In this document: in pieces, positions 43,855-53,308 of the stretch
How positions within the stretch are numbered: the stretch's first letter is position 1
Layout of the letters: each line of letters begins with the position of its first letter
Notes under the pieces: generated by a model
Database searches by the model: none
What the model saw: only the letters and a program-made list of their open reading frames with translations
Told to the model about the DNA's origin: nothing
Assembly: GCF_000332515.2 (NCBI RefSeq)
Contig: NZ_AOGZ02000024.1
Coordinates: 1 to 60,453 of the forward strand
DNA: 60,453 bases
DNA from: Leptospira wolbachii serovar Codice str. CDC
GTDB lineage: Bacteria > Spirochaetota > Leptospiria > Leptospirales > Leptospiraceae
Reading direction: 5' to 3'
Position numbers and translations under genes: made by a program

Positions 43855-45172
43855 TCCCATAACATTGGCCAAAGTATATCTTTGGGGTAGCCTCGTTGGT
43901 TATGTTTCTTGGAATGAAGAAGGTAGGTTTGCATCCTTTGAGTATGACAACGAGTTTTTAAATGCTCCTGTTGAACCTTCACCTCTTTTGATGCCAAAAA
44001 GTCGAACACTCTATTTTTTTCGCAATCTCAATGTAGATACCTTCAAAGGACTTCCTGGAATGCTTGCCGATTCCCTACCTGATAAATTTGGGAATGCCTT
44101 AATCGATGTTTGGCTTTCAAAAATAGGAAGGGATCCCAAATCATTTAATCCAGTAGAAAGATTATGTTATATTGGCGAACGTGGGATGGGTGCCTTGGAA
44201 TTTAAACCGGCAACCTACAGATTAAGAACTAAAAACGTGTCTATTGAAATTACGGAGATGGTAGAGTTAGCCTCAGAAATTCTAAGTAATCGTAAAAAAT
44301 TTTCAACAAAATTAGAATTAACAAATCAAAAGAAGTTAAATGAATCACTGTCAAGTTTACTCACGATCGGTACTTCGGCGGGTGGTGCTAGAGCAAAATG
44401 TATCATTGCTTATAATGAAAAAACAGGAGAAGTTCGTTCTGGACAAGTCAAAACGACGGAAGATTTTACTTATTGGATTCTGAAATTAGATGGGATTCGA
44501 AATAATAAAGACAAAGAACTAAATGATCCGAAAGGATTTGGTTGTATCGAATATGTTTACTACCGTATGGCTTTAGATTGTGGAATTCAGATGATGGAAT
44601 CAAAACTACTCGAAGAAAATGGAAGGCAACATTTTATGACCAAACGTTTTGATCGAACTAATGGCGGTGAAAAAAAACACATGCAATCACTTTGTGCACT
44701 AGCTCATTATGATTTTAATATGGCAGGTGCTTATAGTTATGAACAAACACTAGACGTCATTCGCAAAATCATTTTAGAAAATACTAAACCTGCCCTAGAA
44801 CAACAATTTCGCAGGGCTGTATTCAATGTAGTTTCTCGTAACCAAGATGATCATACTAAAAACATTGCCTTTCTTATGGATCAAAATGGCAAATGGAGTT
44901 TATCTCCTGCTTTTGACATGACTTACAGTTTTAATCCCAATGGGCAATGGACCAATCGCCATCAGATGAGTATCAACGGGAAACGAGAAAAATTGGGAAT
45001 GGATGATTTTATAGAACTCGGGAAAAAAGCGGATCTAAAAACGATTCAAATCAAATCCATTGTTGGACAAATAAAAGATATAGTCTCCCGATGGGGAAAT
45101 TATGCAAACCAAACGAATGTGCCTTCCTTATTGCGAAAAGAAATTCAAAAGAATTTAAACATACCAATTTAA
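43847..45172 (+). CDS. hipA: HipA-like Ser/Thr kinase toxin
   Basis: The 441-aa protein has the HipA N-terminal subdomain (YLWGSLVGYVSWNEEGRFAS, GLPGMLADSLPDKFGN) and NPVERLCYIGERGMGALEF. The Gly-rich TSAGGARAKCI (P-loop-like region), FTYWILKLDG, the catalytic NQDDHTKNIAF with its Asp, and the metal-binding SPAFDMTYSF are present. HipA kinases phosphorylate aminoacyl-tRNA synthetases or other targets and stop growth. Active-site residues look intact, so with hipB this is a plausible working toxin-antitoxin and plasmid-stabilising pair. Confidence 0.88.
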   Translation: MSDPITLAKVYLWGSLVGYVSWNEEGRFASFEYDNEFLNAPVEPSPLLMPKSRTLYFFRNLNVDTFKGLPGMLADSLPDKFGNALIDVWLSKIGRDPKSFNPVERLCYIGERGMGALEFKPATYRLRTKNVSIEITEMVELASEILSNRKKFSTKLELTNQKKLNESLSSLLTIGTSAGGARAKCIIAYNEKTGEVRSGQVKTTEDFTYWILKLDGIRNNKDKELNDPKGFGCIEYVYYRMALDCGIQMMESKLLEENGRQHFMTKRFDRTNGGEKKHMQSLCALAHYDFNMAGAYSYEQTLDVIRKIILENTKPALEQQFRRAVFNVVSRNQDDHTKNIAFLMDQNGKWSLSPAFDMTYSFNPNGQWTNRHQMSINGKREKLGMDDFIELGKKADLKTIQIKSIVGQIKDIVSRWGNYANQTNVPSLLRKEIQKNLNIPI

Positions 45173-45596
45173 TTCAAAGGATAGTAGTCACAAAGAAATA
45201 CAGAAGTTATTTTGTATTTTAGCTCAATTCCTAGCTTCCGAGAATGTATATTATGTCGCATAACATGCGATAGGCGATTGAGTGTACTCGTACATCCTTT
45301 ACAGTTTTGTCCTGGTACATACTTTACAAATCAAATAATTCACAACGAAGGTCATAACAACTGCTGCTGTTTAATTTCTCACCAAATACTATTTTAAATT
45401 CAATAATCTGTCTCAAAGAATTCTATGATACATGGTAGTTTCGATATACATAGTATCCAAGATACGAATTTCAAGACGAATATGTTTGCTTGTAGTGATA
45501 TTCATGGCATTCATATTCAAAAACACTAAAATAAAAAATAAATTGCCTAATCAAAGATAGTTTTCATTTTGCATTCAAAGTTTTTTAGAAATTAAA
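45173..45596. other. Gene-free stretch after hipA
   Basis: About 420 bp with no supported gene. It contains TTATG-TCG-CATAA overlapping tcgcat-aac-atgcga (45252-45270), a compact double inverted repeat. The rest is AT-rich, and the end presumably includes the promoter of the 45597-49936 operon. Confidence 0.5.
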
Positions 45597-46565
45597 ATGC
45601 AAGAAATAAAAACCAATATAACCTACGACATAAAAAAAGACTCAATCATCACAGGATTCGAAAGAATATTATTCGAAAGGGATCATACCGGGAATATCTG
45701 GATTGGTTCTTGGAGTCGAAGTCCTATCCTTTATAAAAACGATGGGAATCAAATTACACGTTATGAATTTCCAATAAGTTATTACCTTGCGAGCGACAAT
45801 CCATTCGATTCTAATCCAGACAGTGTTTTATTTGGATCTTCGAATTCTTTAATGTTCTTTAGAGATGATAAATTTTACAGCGTACCTTCTCCCAAGTTGG
45901 CAGACCCTGCGCCATACCAAATTCTAAATATTGCTCAATACACTTATGTGGTCTTTGCTAACACTAGCGGACGAAAACAAATTCATAGATGGGATGGAAC
46001 CAACTGGGAGACATTAAATTGCAATTTGGAATTTCAAAACATTGGTAACTTAAGACAGGTAAACAAGAATAGAATTTTAGTTACAGAGAACAATTCAGAA
46101 ATTGCTTATATCCTTGATCTGGATGGGAAGTTTGTCTCAGAATTTGCGACAAGTGGAGCACCGATGAAGGTTAAAGTAAATTCGAAAAAGGTGTTCCTAT
46201 ATTCTGATTCAAAATTAGAATTACGAAACGTAGATGGCGAGTTAAAGAACCTCCTCGATTTATACGAGGAAACAATGAAATCTTACTTTGGTTCTTATTT
46301 AGAATTCGTCGATTTAGCAATTGAAGATGAATCCAATCTAGTTTTGCTTTTGAAAGAGAGAAATAAAAAACCTTCAAAAAAATATTTATTAAATTTCAAT
46401 TTAGATACACTAACTCTAACTCCCCACCCTTTGTCCGATAAATTAACGACCGATTTGAACTTACTTCGATTCGAGAAAGATAATTCTGGGGATTATTGGT
46501 TCAAAATTTACGGCAACCATTACTCGGAATCTTTTCTAACATTTAATACAGAACTAACAACATGA
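45597..46565 (+). CDS. Possible beta-propeller-like protein, unknown function
   Basis: The 322-aa protein has no signal peptide. Repeated strand-turn segments (GNIWIGSWSRSPILYKNDGN, KQIHRWDGTNWETLN, SGDYWFKIYGNHY) resemble WD40 or regulator-propeller blades, suggesting a cytoplasmic propeller, but repeats are too diverged for me to count. The stop overlaps the next gene (ATGA), so the two are translationally coupled. Family not recognised. Confidence 0.65.
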   Translation: MQEIKTNITYDIKKDSIITGFERILFERDHTGNIWIGSWSRSPILYKNDGNQITRYEFPISYYLASDNPFDSNPDSVLFGSSNSLMFFRDDKFYSVPSPKLADPAPYQILNIAQYTYVVFANTSGRKQIHRWDGTNWETLNCNLEFQNIGNLRQVNKNRILVTENNSEIAYILDLDGKFVSEFATSGAPMKVKVNSKKVFLYSDSKLELRNVDGELKNLLDLYEETMKSYFGSYLEFVDLAIEDESNLVLLLKERNKKPSKKYLLNFNLDTLTLTPHPLSDKLTTDLNLLRFEKDNSGDYWFKIYGNHYSESFLTFNTELTT

Positions 46566-49500
46566 AACAAACAACAAAACTAAATTTACAAAAGTCAGAC
46601 TTTTATTATGGAAATCTAAAAGAAATCATCATTGATCGAATGTTAGTATTCCAATCGCAAAAAGATAAGTTCCAAAATGCACTGACAAAAAATAAAACAA
46701 AATTTGATCAAAGTTTTCTAAAGGAATTTGAGTCCATGTATGGATTTAAACCCGGAAAGGAAATCTTGGAATGGGAGAACATAAAAAAGGCATATAAATC
46801 TATCATGTACGAAGTAGCCGATATTTGGAATATGATTGATCATCACTCCGCAGAAGAAGAGGAAATGGAAGAAGATGAAGATGGTGGATTTGATTATGCC
46901 ATTTCTTCCACAGAAAGACTCATAAAAATCAAAAAACCGGAAGAGATACTCGACTGGTTAGTTGGTACTTACAGTGGACTTATGTTTTTGTTTAATGGTT
47001 CCTATGCCTTCGCCTCAGATGGAGGTGGTGATACATGTTGGATCAATCTTTTACCTAATGAAAATGAATCCATCGAAGTAAATCACTACAACCATGAAAT
47101 AGGAGAATTAGAAAATCTTCCGTACTTTTCTATCTCTCATTTCATCGCCGACAATTGGAACAACGACTCTAATGAAGGTTATGAAGATGAAGAGGATGAA
47201 GAATTTGAAGAGGAAAAACCAGACAAAAAAGAGAAGGAGCCCATCCTAGCATCTCAAATCAAAGAAAGTACAATTAAGGCATTCGAAAAAGAAGCGACTA
47301 AATTTTACGAAAAAAAACCTATTTATAACAATTCATTAGATATGTTTGAAAGATCTGCATGGTTACTTGGACATAGTTATGGCGACCCTGCCTATGCATT
47401 TACAGAAAAACTTGCTGATGCTCCGTCCTATACCATCTGGGAAGATGAGAAAGTAGAGATTAAAAATTATCCTAACTTAGCAGCTTATTGGATCCTTCAC
47501 CACTTCTATTTAAAAAATGAAGACGCCTGTAGAGAGACAATCAAACTCGCTAGCAAATCCAAAGGAAAAATTATATCTACAATCAGTGAACATATACTTG
47601 CTTATTTGGATGGGAAGTCTAAGTCACTGTTCCATCTGCCATCAGAGAAAGTAGAGAAAATTCGAACCCAAACATTTAGCAATGCTGATCCAAAACAGAT
47701 TGAACCAAAAAATATTAAACTATATAATGATAGTTTAGGACTCTCCAATCTCAACACCATTTCCAAAAAAGAATTAGAAACAAGGCTAAAAAAAGAAGAA
47801 AATCTTTTTCAACTGATGGAAGAATTTCCGGATGATGTAAATGCCCATGATACGATTCTCAAAGAGATTAGCAAAAAAGATGCTGCCCTGAAAAAACTCA
47901 TTGAAGATTATTTCAGAGAGCGAACTGACAGCGCTTACAATACTTGGCCATACAATCCAGAAAAGTTAGACAAAAGGCTCTCCGTTGCCATCAATGCTGC
48001 TTTTCGACAAGGTTTGAAGTATGACTCTGAAAACAAAAAAGCTTATTGTGGAATAACAAAAACAGTTGGGATGTTAGATGATGATAGGGCGATGGTTTCT
48101 CTTAGGGAAGCAGTTCATAAACTCAAACAGGATGACCCCAGGATGGAATATGTGGTGGAGGCATTAATCAATAGCGACCATACCGAATCCAGATCCATTT
48201 TGGCTGATGCCGCTTGGCGCACTTTTGAGACCCTCGACAGCATCAAAGAGACTAAAGAAAAAGTGCAAAAAGAAGGCCCGACCTTAAACAATATGTTCAC
48301 TGTGTATACGCACTTGAATGAAGCCTTACAAGAAAGAATATTAACCTTAGATGAAGTATCTGTAAAACTGATTCAAAAACTTTTAAGTTACAAAGACCAC
48401 TTTGGATATTTTGGCATCAGTGTAGGAAATGCCTTTGCTGTCTGTGCTCATTTGGATTTAAACGAACATACAGAGACAATTGCAAACTATGTAAGGAAAA
48501 GCTTTCAATTCAAAGGAAGAGACAGAGGCGCCTATCTGGAGCTAAGTTCCATCATCAATTTATCGGAAGCATCACTCGCATGGGCTAAACTGGAGCCAGA
48601 AAAAGCCAAATTAGAGTTAAATGAATTCTTTTCAAAAATTGCTAATTCTGCTTATCCGGGAATTGCCATTGATTTGAAAGCTTGTTATGTAGCAGGGTTA
48701 TTACGATTAGAACCTGACAATCTAGAATACACAAATTTTGCGGAACGAATTTTGGGAAATCGTGGAGACCAAGTTCGCGTTTATGGAATTATCCGTTGTA
48801 TTGGAAAACAAGAATTACAACAATTTAAAGACTATCTTTGGTATCATATCTATGCGGATCCGGATCCTATGGTGGATTATTCTTGGAGTTATATCGAAGT
48901 AGAGGCAAGGAGAGCTTGGTTCGCACTGACAAAAGAAGATGCTCCTGAATATGATTCTTCCGATAAGTATGCAACCTCTCTTTCTAAAAACAATTCTTTG
49001 TTACCCGAGGCAATCCTCCATCCAGAAAAGTATAGCATCCAACATGTATTTGAAAAAATTCGAGAAACCAAATACAAACATGAAGATGTGATTCGGTATG
49101 GAGGGCCTTGGCTTGTGGAATCCTTACGCTATTCCTTGGATGAATACAAATATTCAGGATCTTATGATCGGTGGGAAGCCATCAAGGCCTTGTTTTTCCA
49201 AGGATCAGGAGTGTTTCCATACTTTTTGGAAATTTTCCAACTCCCTTATGCAGCACCTTCTTGGAAGGCATATCTGTTACAATTTATGCGAGTGATGGAA
49301 CCCGAATCTTTAAAATGGAAGAAGGTTCTTACGATGGATGTTAGCGAAATCAAAACACTTTTACAAAATCCAACTCCTGATTGGTATGTATGGACTGATT
49401 TAATAGCATCTCGATTGTATTTATTGGAAGGAGATTCTTCTTTTGATCTAATCTCCCAAGTGATCGAGAGACGACTGGAGATCACAAACCAAGATGCTTA

Positions 49501-49936
49501 TGACTCCAGTATTTATGAAGAGGCATTGGGATTAAGGTTGCCACTCCTTTGGAGATGGTTTGGTAAAAAAGGGGATGCTGCCATCCAGTCCCATTGGAAA
49601 AAAGCAAAAAAGGATTCAGAAACTTATACGATGCTTGATATGGCAGCCAGACGAAAGTTAGACGACAAAATTCCGGATATGCCAGAAATCAAGGATCCGG
49701 GGATTTTACTCACCTTCTATCCCGAACAAAGAGAATACGGTTGGCATACTTGGATCCATTTGACTCCGGGAACCATTCGGTTTGGAACGAGTGAATTCCA
49801 TGCACAATCTGTGTTACCAGATTCCAAAACGGAATCAAGTATGCCTGCGACTAAGGAGAATCTCGATACTATTTGGAAGATAGCGCATATTTTGGGTTAT
49901 ACGGTTTCGAAGAAAAAACCGAAAGAAAAGAAGTAA
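46562..49936 (+). CDS. Very large HEAT-like repeat protein, unknown function
   Basis: The 1124-aa protein is soluble, with no signal or membrane segment. The N-terminal 200 aa include MYGFKPGKEILEWENIKKAY, which recalls a SMI1/KNR4-like immunity fold (FxPGxE...W), then two acid-rich tracts (EEEEMEEDEDGG near 100; YEDEEDEEFEEEKPDKK near 205). The remainder is helical and HEAT/ARM-like (ILADAAWRTFETLDSIKE, LNEALQERILTLDEVSVKL), ending in a basic tail (SKKKPKEKK). It is coupled by ATGA to the propeller-like protein before it. No catalytic motif is seen. A scaffold, immunity or defence-type function is possible but unproven. Confidence 0.65.
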   Translation: MKQTTKLNLQKSDFYYGNLKEIIIDRMLVFQSQKDKFQNALTKNKTKFDQSFLKEFESMYGFKPGKEILEWENIKKAYKSIMYEVADIWNMIDHHSAEEEEMEEDEDGGFDYAISSTERLIKIKKPEEILDWLVGTYSGLMFLFNGSYAFASDGGGDTCWINLLPNENESIEVNHYNHEIGELENLPYFSISHFIADNWNNDSNEGYEDEEDEEFEEEKPDKKEKEPILASQIKESTIKAFEKEATKFYEKKPIYNNSLDMFERSAWLLGHSYGDPAYAFTEKLADAPSYTIWEDEKVEIKNYPNLAAYWILHHFYLKNEDACRETIKLASKSKGKIISTISEHILAYLDGKSKSLFHLPSEKVEKIRTQTFSNADPKQIEPKNIKLYNDSLGLSNLNTISKKELETRLKKEENLFQLMEEFPDDVNAHDTILKEISKKDAALKKLIEDYFRERTDSAYNTWPYNPEKLDKRLSVAINAAFRQGLKYDSENKKAYCGITKTVGMLDDDRAMVSLREAVHKLKQDDPRMEYVVEALINSDHTESRSILADAAWRTFETLDSIKETKEKVQKEGPTLNNMFTVYTHLNEALQERILTLDEVSVKLIQKLLSYKDHFGYFGISVGNAFAVCAHLDLNEHTETIANYVRKSFQFKGRDRGAYLELSSIINLSEASLAWAKLEPEKAKLELNEFFSKIANSAYPGIAIDLKACYVAGLLRLEPDNLEYTNFAERILGNRGDQVRVYGIIRCIGKQELQQFKDYLWYHIYADPDPMVDYSWSYIEVEARRAWFALTKEDAPEYDSSDKYATSLSKNNSLLPEAILHPEKYSIQHVFEKIRETKYKHEDVIRYGGPWLVESLRYSLDEYKYSGSYDRWEAIKALFFQGSGVFPYFLEIFQLPYAAPSWKAYLLQFMRVMEPESLKWKKVLTMDVSEIKTLLQNPTPDWYVWTDLIASRLYLLEGDSSFDLISQVIERRLEITNQDAYDSSIYEEALGLRLPLLWRWFGKKGDAAIQSHWKKAKKDSETYTMLDMAARRKLDDKIPDMPEIKDPGILLTFYPEQREYGWHTWIHLTPGTIRFGTSEFHAQSVLPDSKTESSMPATKENLDTIWKIAHILGYTVSKKKPKEKK

Positions 49937-49951
49937 CAGTTCGTATGTTTG

Positions 49952-49990
49952 GCCAACTCGTTACACTTTTTCGAAAGGGCAACGGGTTGG
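49952..49990. terminator. Possible bidirectional terminator hairpin
   Basis: ccaac-cgtt (49953-49962) can pair with aacg-gttgg (49981-49990) around a loop containing a T5 run, between the stops of the 46562-49936 gene and the convergent AraC gene. Pairing is imperfect and there is no strong trailing T-run. Confidence 0.35.
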
Positions 49991-51085
49991 TTAAGCCGAA
50001 TGGCCCTTCCCAACAGACTTTGCATACTCACTGGGGGACATTTTTTTTAATGACTTAAAGGCTAAATTGAAGTTTGCTTTGGAGTTAAACCCAACTTGAT
50101 ACGCAAGAGACAATAAATTTGCCTTTGGTTCTTTTTCTATCAATCGGCAAACTTCAGCTATACGAGATTCGTTTACCAAACGATTGAAGTTGATACCCAG
50201 ATAGGCGTTAATGTATTCACTGAGTTGGTAGTCTTTAATTCCTAGTCGTTCGGAAAGAGATGCCAAACTCAAATCTTCTTCGCGATAGATACATTCTACT
50301 TTCATCAGGTAGTCGAGTTCTTTTTGAAGTTTTTCTAAATCTAAGTTAAGGATTCGAGATGTACGGTAGGATTGACGGAGACCCGGAAGGATGTCTTTAA
50401 AAAGTTCATCCTTAATTTGTGTGCTGATAAAAGCAACCACTGCCATCATCGTCGCAAGCCCTGCGGTAAAATAAATTCCCGAATGCCATCGTAAAATTGT
50501 GCTAAGTAAAATGAAACCAGCAAAGGTAATGTTCCCTTTTAAAATCATTCCGAGTACCTGAACACCTAACTTTGCTTCTTTATTTGGGTTGTTATAAAGT
50601 ATACTTCTATACTGATAGATCATCCAAACAAAAGTACCCATCCAATAGAGACATCCCAAGATTGAAGTAAGTTCGGGAATAGAAATGGATGCTCCCGTAA
50701 AACTTTGATTCATAGTTTGGGAAAGTGTATTTGGTGCCATCCATTGTAATATTAGTATAAGTAAAATCACAGCGAAAGTGGGATACAATCGGTAGAGTTT
50801 TCCCATAGGTACAGGTTCCAGACTCAGAAACTGTTCGATTGTGTATTGCATACTTCCGGGAATCAAATAGATAATAGGAACATACCCCTGGTTCCAAAGA
50901 GAAGTTTCAAATTCCAGACCAGCATATAAACGATAAGCGTATAAAACCAAGGTCCCACCAGAAAAGGCAGCAATCATAGCAAAGGGAAATCCTTTGGAAC
51001 CTCTCTCTTTGACAAGAATTCCAATGCCTAAAACAAAATGAAACCAAGCCCCAAATTGGAGCCATGAGCCGACGAATTCGAACAT
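49991..51085 (-). CDS. AraC-family regulator with membrane N-terminal domain
   Basis: The 364-aa protein has six or seven membrane segments (about 10-220), then an AraC/XylS DNA-binding domain with two HTHs (LSLASLSERLGIKDYQLSEYIN and ANLLSLAYQVGFNSKANFNLAFK, KMSPSEYAKS). Membrane-anchored AraC proteins of this design are common in Leptospira. It is divergent from the lipoprotein hydrolase at 51255, its most likely target; their starts are 169 bp apart. Confidence 0.88.
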   Translation of the reverse strand: MFEFVGSWLQFGAWFHFVLGIGILVKERGSKGFPFAMIAAFSGGTLVLYAYRLYAGLEFETSLWNQGYVPIIYLIPGSMQYTIEQFLSLEPVPMGKLYRLYPTFAVILLILILQWMAPNTLSQTMNQSFTGASISIPELTSILGCLYWMGTFVWMIYQYRSILYNNPNKEAKLGVQVLGMILKGNITFAGFILLSTILRWHSGIYFTAGLATMMAVVAFISTQIKDELFKDILPGLRQSYRTSRILNLDLEKLQKELDYLMKVECIYREEDLSLASLSERLGIKDYQLSEYINAYLGINFNRLVNESRIAEVCRLIEKEPKANLLSLAYQVGFNSKANFNLAFKSLKKMSPSEYAKSVGKGHSA

Positions 51086-51254
51086 GATTCAAAATTCGGA
51101 CGAAATGCACGTTTACGTCAACCCTTTGGAGGCCACTCGTAAGAAGAATTAGTACAAAATCATGATATTAGACCTAAAAATACGTCCAAAATCGCCATCT
51201 TAGACGCCAGATGGACGCATTCATGGTAAATTTGAGTCAATTCAGAGGCGAATT

Positions 51255-52973
51255 ATGAAAATGCAAAAAATCTACCGTCTGTTCTTGCCACTTGGGGTCT
51301 TCCTGATTGTGGCTTGCGGACAAAATGGAAACCAAAACTCAAACAACAGCGCAGCCGTACTCGGTGTGTTAAGCGGAACAAATTCCGACGCATCCGCGTC
51401 ACCGGAAGCACTACGACAAACTAACGCAAACCTATCCCGGGACATCCAATCTGCGTTTGCAAAAGAAAACGATGGAAGTTTCAGCTTTGATGACAGCATT
51501 GTTGTGACATCAAATGATGGGACCAAAATTGCAGGAAACTTATTTGTTCCCAAATCGGGAACAGGCCCCTTCCCTGCAGTTATCTTCGTCAATAGTTGGG
51601 CACTCAACGAATACGAATACATTGTTCCTGCCGCTAAGTTAGCAAAAAAAGGATACGTTGTTTTTAGTTATAGCACAAGAGGCTTCGGAGCATCAGAAGG
51701 ACTCATCAATGTCGCAGGTCCGAAAGACATACAAGACCTTTCTGCGATTGTAGACTACTTACAAGCAAATGCACCAATCAACTCCAAAATTGCACTCTCT
51801 GGTATTTCTTATGGAGCCGGAATTGCTTTACTTGGACTCAGCAAAGAACCAAGAATTACAACAGCTGTGGCTATGAGTGGATGGGGGAGTTTACCAGATT
51901 CACTTTATGGAAACCAAACACCAAGACTCGTATGGGGACTACTTCTTGTCACTGCGGGTTATATAACAGGTAGAATGGATCCTATCATTGCCGAAAACTT
52001 TCAAAAACTTTTGGATACAAGGGATGTTGCTGCAGTTTTGGCTTGGGCGAGTGAACGATCACCTAACAGTGCTGTTGCTGCTCTCAATGCTTCGGGCAAA
52101 CCTGTTTATATTTCAAACAACTCCCAAGACAATCTTTTCCAACCAAACCAAATTCTTCCTTACTTTGAACAACTGACAGTTCCTAAAAAATTAGATTTAA
52201 ACAATGGAATTCATGCCACGGCAGAAATCGGAGGGATCCTAGGAATTGATAACTATGTTTGGACCAATGCTTATGACTGGTTTGATTATTGGTTGAAAGG
52301 AGTCCAAAATGGGATCATGTCGAAACCAAAAGTTTCTATCCAAAGAAGATTTTCTGATGCGAGAGTAACCTACTCTGCTTGGCCCAATCCAAACAAAGTG
52401 GAACGCACTTACCACTTAAGACCAATGGGATTACTCAGTCCTGGAAAAATCACACCAACAGCGAATACAACAAACGGAACCGACACTATCCTTTCTGGTG
52501 GAACGAGTGCCACTACAGGCGTTCCTCTTCTTTCCGAAATCTTAGATGGAGCTGTATCTGTACCCGTTACAACCAATGTCAATTTGATTGATCGTACAAA
52601 CGCTATGGTTTATATCTCAGACAAATTGACGAGCCCATTAAAACTAAGAGGGAAAACTTTCTATAAAGGTCGTATCAACAGTTCAGACAATGCTCCTCAT
52701 GTTGTGGTGTATTTGTACGAAGTGGATGTTTGGGGAACAGGAAAACTAATCTCTCATGGAACGGCAACACTCTTCGGTGTGAAAGGAAAAGATACGGACC
52801 TAAATGTCGATTTACAAGCAGTCGCACACGATTTCCCAGTCGGAAGCCGCCTGGCTCTTGCCATCGATAACATTGATCCCATGTATGCAGTACCGAAACC
52901 TATCTCACTGTATACAACTGCTTTTAAACATACCACATCCACGGCGTCTACTTTGCGTTTTGAAAGCGAATAA
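51255..52973 (+). CDS. Lipoprotein S15/CocE-type alpha/beta hydrolase
   Basis: The 572-aa exported lipoprotein has signal MKMQKIYRLFLPLGVFLIVAC with lipobox FLIVAC. The hydrolase domain has FPAVIFVNSWALNEYEYI, GYVVFSYSTRGFGASEG, nucleophile GISYGAGIALLG, an Asp in NNSQDNLF and a His in NNGIHATAEIGG. The C-terminal part (FYKGRINSSDNAPHVVVYLYEVD) fits the beta-sandwich of X-Pro dipeptidyl-peptidase/CocE-like enzymes. The substrate (peptide or ester) is unknown. It may be controlled by the divergent AraC gene. Confidence 0.86.
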   Translation: MKMQKIYRLFLPLGVFLIVACGQNGNQNSNNSAAVLGVLSGTNSDASASPEALRQTNANLSRDIQSAFAKENDGSFSFDDSIVVTSNDGTKIAGNLFVPKSGTGPFPAVIFVNSWALNEYEYIVPAAKLAKKGYVVFSYSTRGFGASEGLINVAGPKDIQDLSAIVDYLQANAPINSKIALSGISYGAGIALLGLSKEPRITTAVAMSGWGSLPDSLYGNQTPRLVWGLLLVTAGYITGRMDPIIAENFQKLLDTRDVAAVLAWASERSPNSAVAALNASGKPVYISNNSQDNLFQPNQILPYFEQLTVPKKLDLNNGIHATAEIGGILGIDNYVWTNAYDWFDYWLKGVQNGIMSKPKVSIQRRFSDARVTYSAWPNPNKVERTYHLRPMGLLSPGKITPTANTTNGTDTILSGGTSATTGVPLLSEILDGAVSVPVTTNVNLIDRTNAMVYISDKLTSPLKLRGKTFYKGRINSSDNAPHVVVYLYEVDVWGTGKLISHGTATLFGVKGKDTDLNVDLQAVAHDFPVGSRLALAIDNIDPMYAVPKPISLYTTAFKHTTSTASTLRFESE

Positions 52974-53090
52974 GAGAAACAAGGAAGTATAAAAGGAATA
53001 AAGAATTGAACCAGAGAATGAAACGTTTACACTTAAGTGACCACATCCAACTGGGTCAATTCTCACCTATAACAAGTTAGATTACTCATC

Positions 53091-53120
53091 GGGAGAGGGT
53101 TCCCCTCTCCCCTTATTTTC
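53091..53120 (+). terminator. Rho-independent terminator after the lipoprotein hydrolase
   Basis: GGGAGAGGG (53091-53099), loop ttc, CCCTCTCCC (53103-53111), followed by cttattttcc. A perfect 9-bp GC-rich stem and short T-rich tail make this the clearest terminator in the window. Confidence 0.85.
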
Positions 53121-53140
53121 CAAAAAATAACCAAATACGA

Positions 53141-53210
53141 GCGCCCCGGATAGTAGCGGAAATCCTTTCGCAGATGCGAAAGATTGAAGCGGATAGCCGG
53201 AAATGGCGCC
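53141..53210. repeat. Intergenic hairpin repeat, copy C
   Basis: Bounded by gcgcccc and tggcgcc, with core ctttcgc-agat-gcgaaag (53165-53171, 53176-53182) and flanks tagcggaaatc and attgaagcggatagcc. It shares this architecture with copies A and B. It lies between the terminator at 53091 and recC; no coding sequence is supported in 52974-53308. Confidence 0.7.
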
Positions 53211-53308
53211 CCACCTTACTTGTTTTTCCTAATGTGAATTCAGATTAGAATGGACTTAGTTAGTTAAAGCGTCAGACTTTGTACGATTCATAAATAAAGG
53301 GAACCCCG

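Noticed and set aside
45212..45397. 61-codon frame in the gap after hipA
   Set aside because: No ribosome binding site, and Cys/Ile-rich random-looking sequence; no support as a gene.
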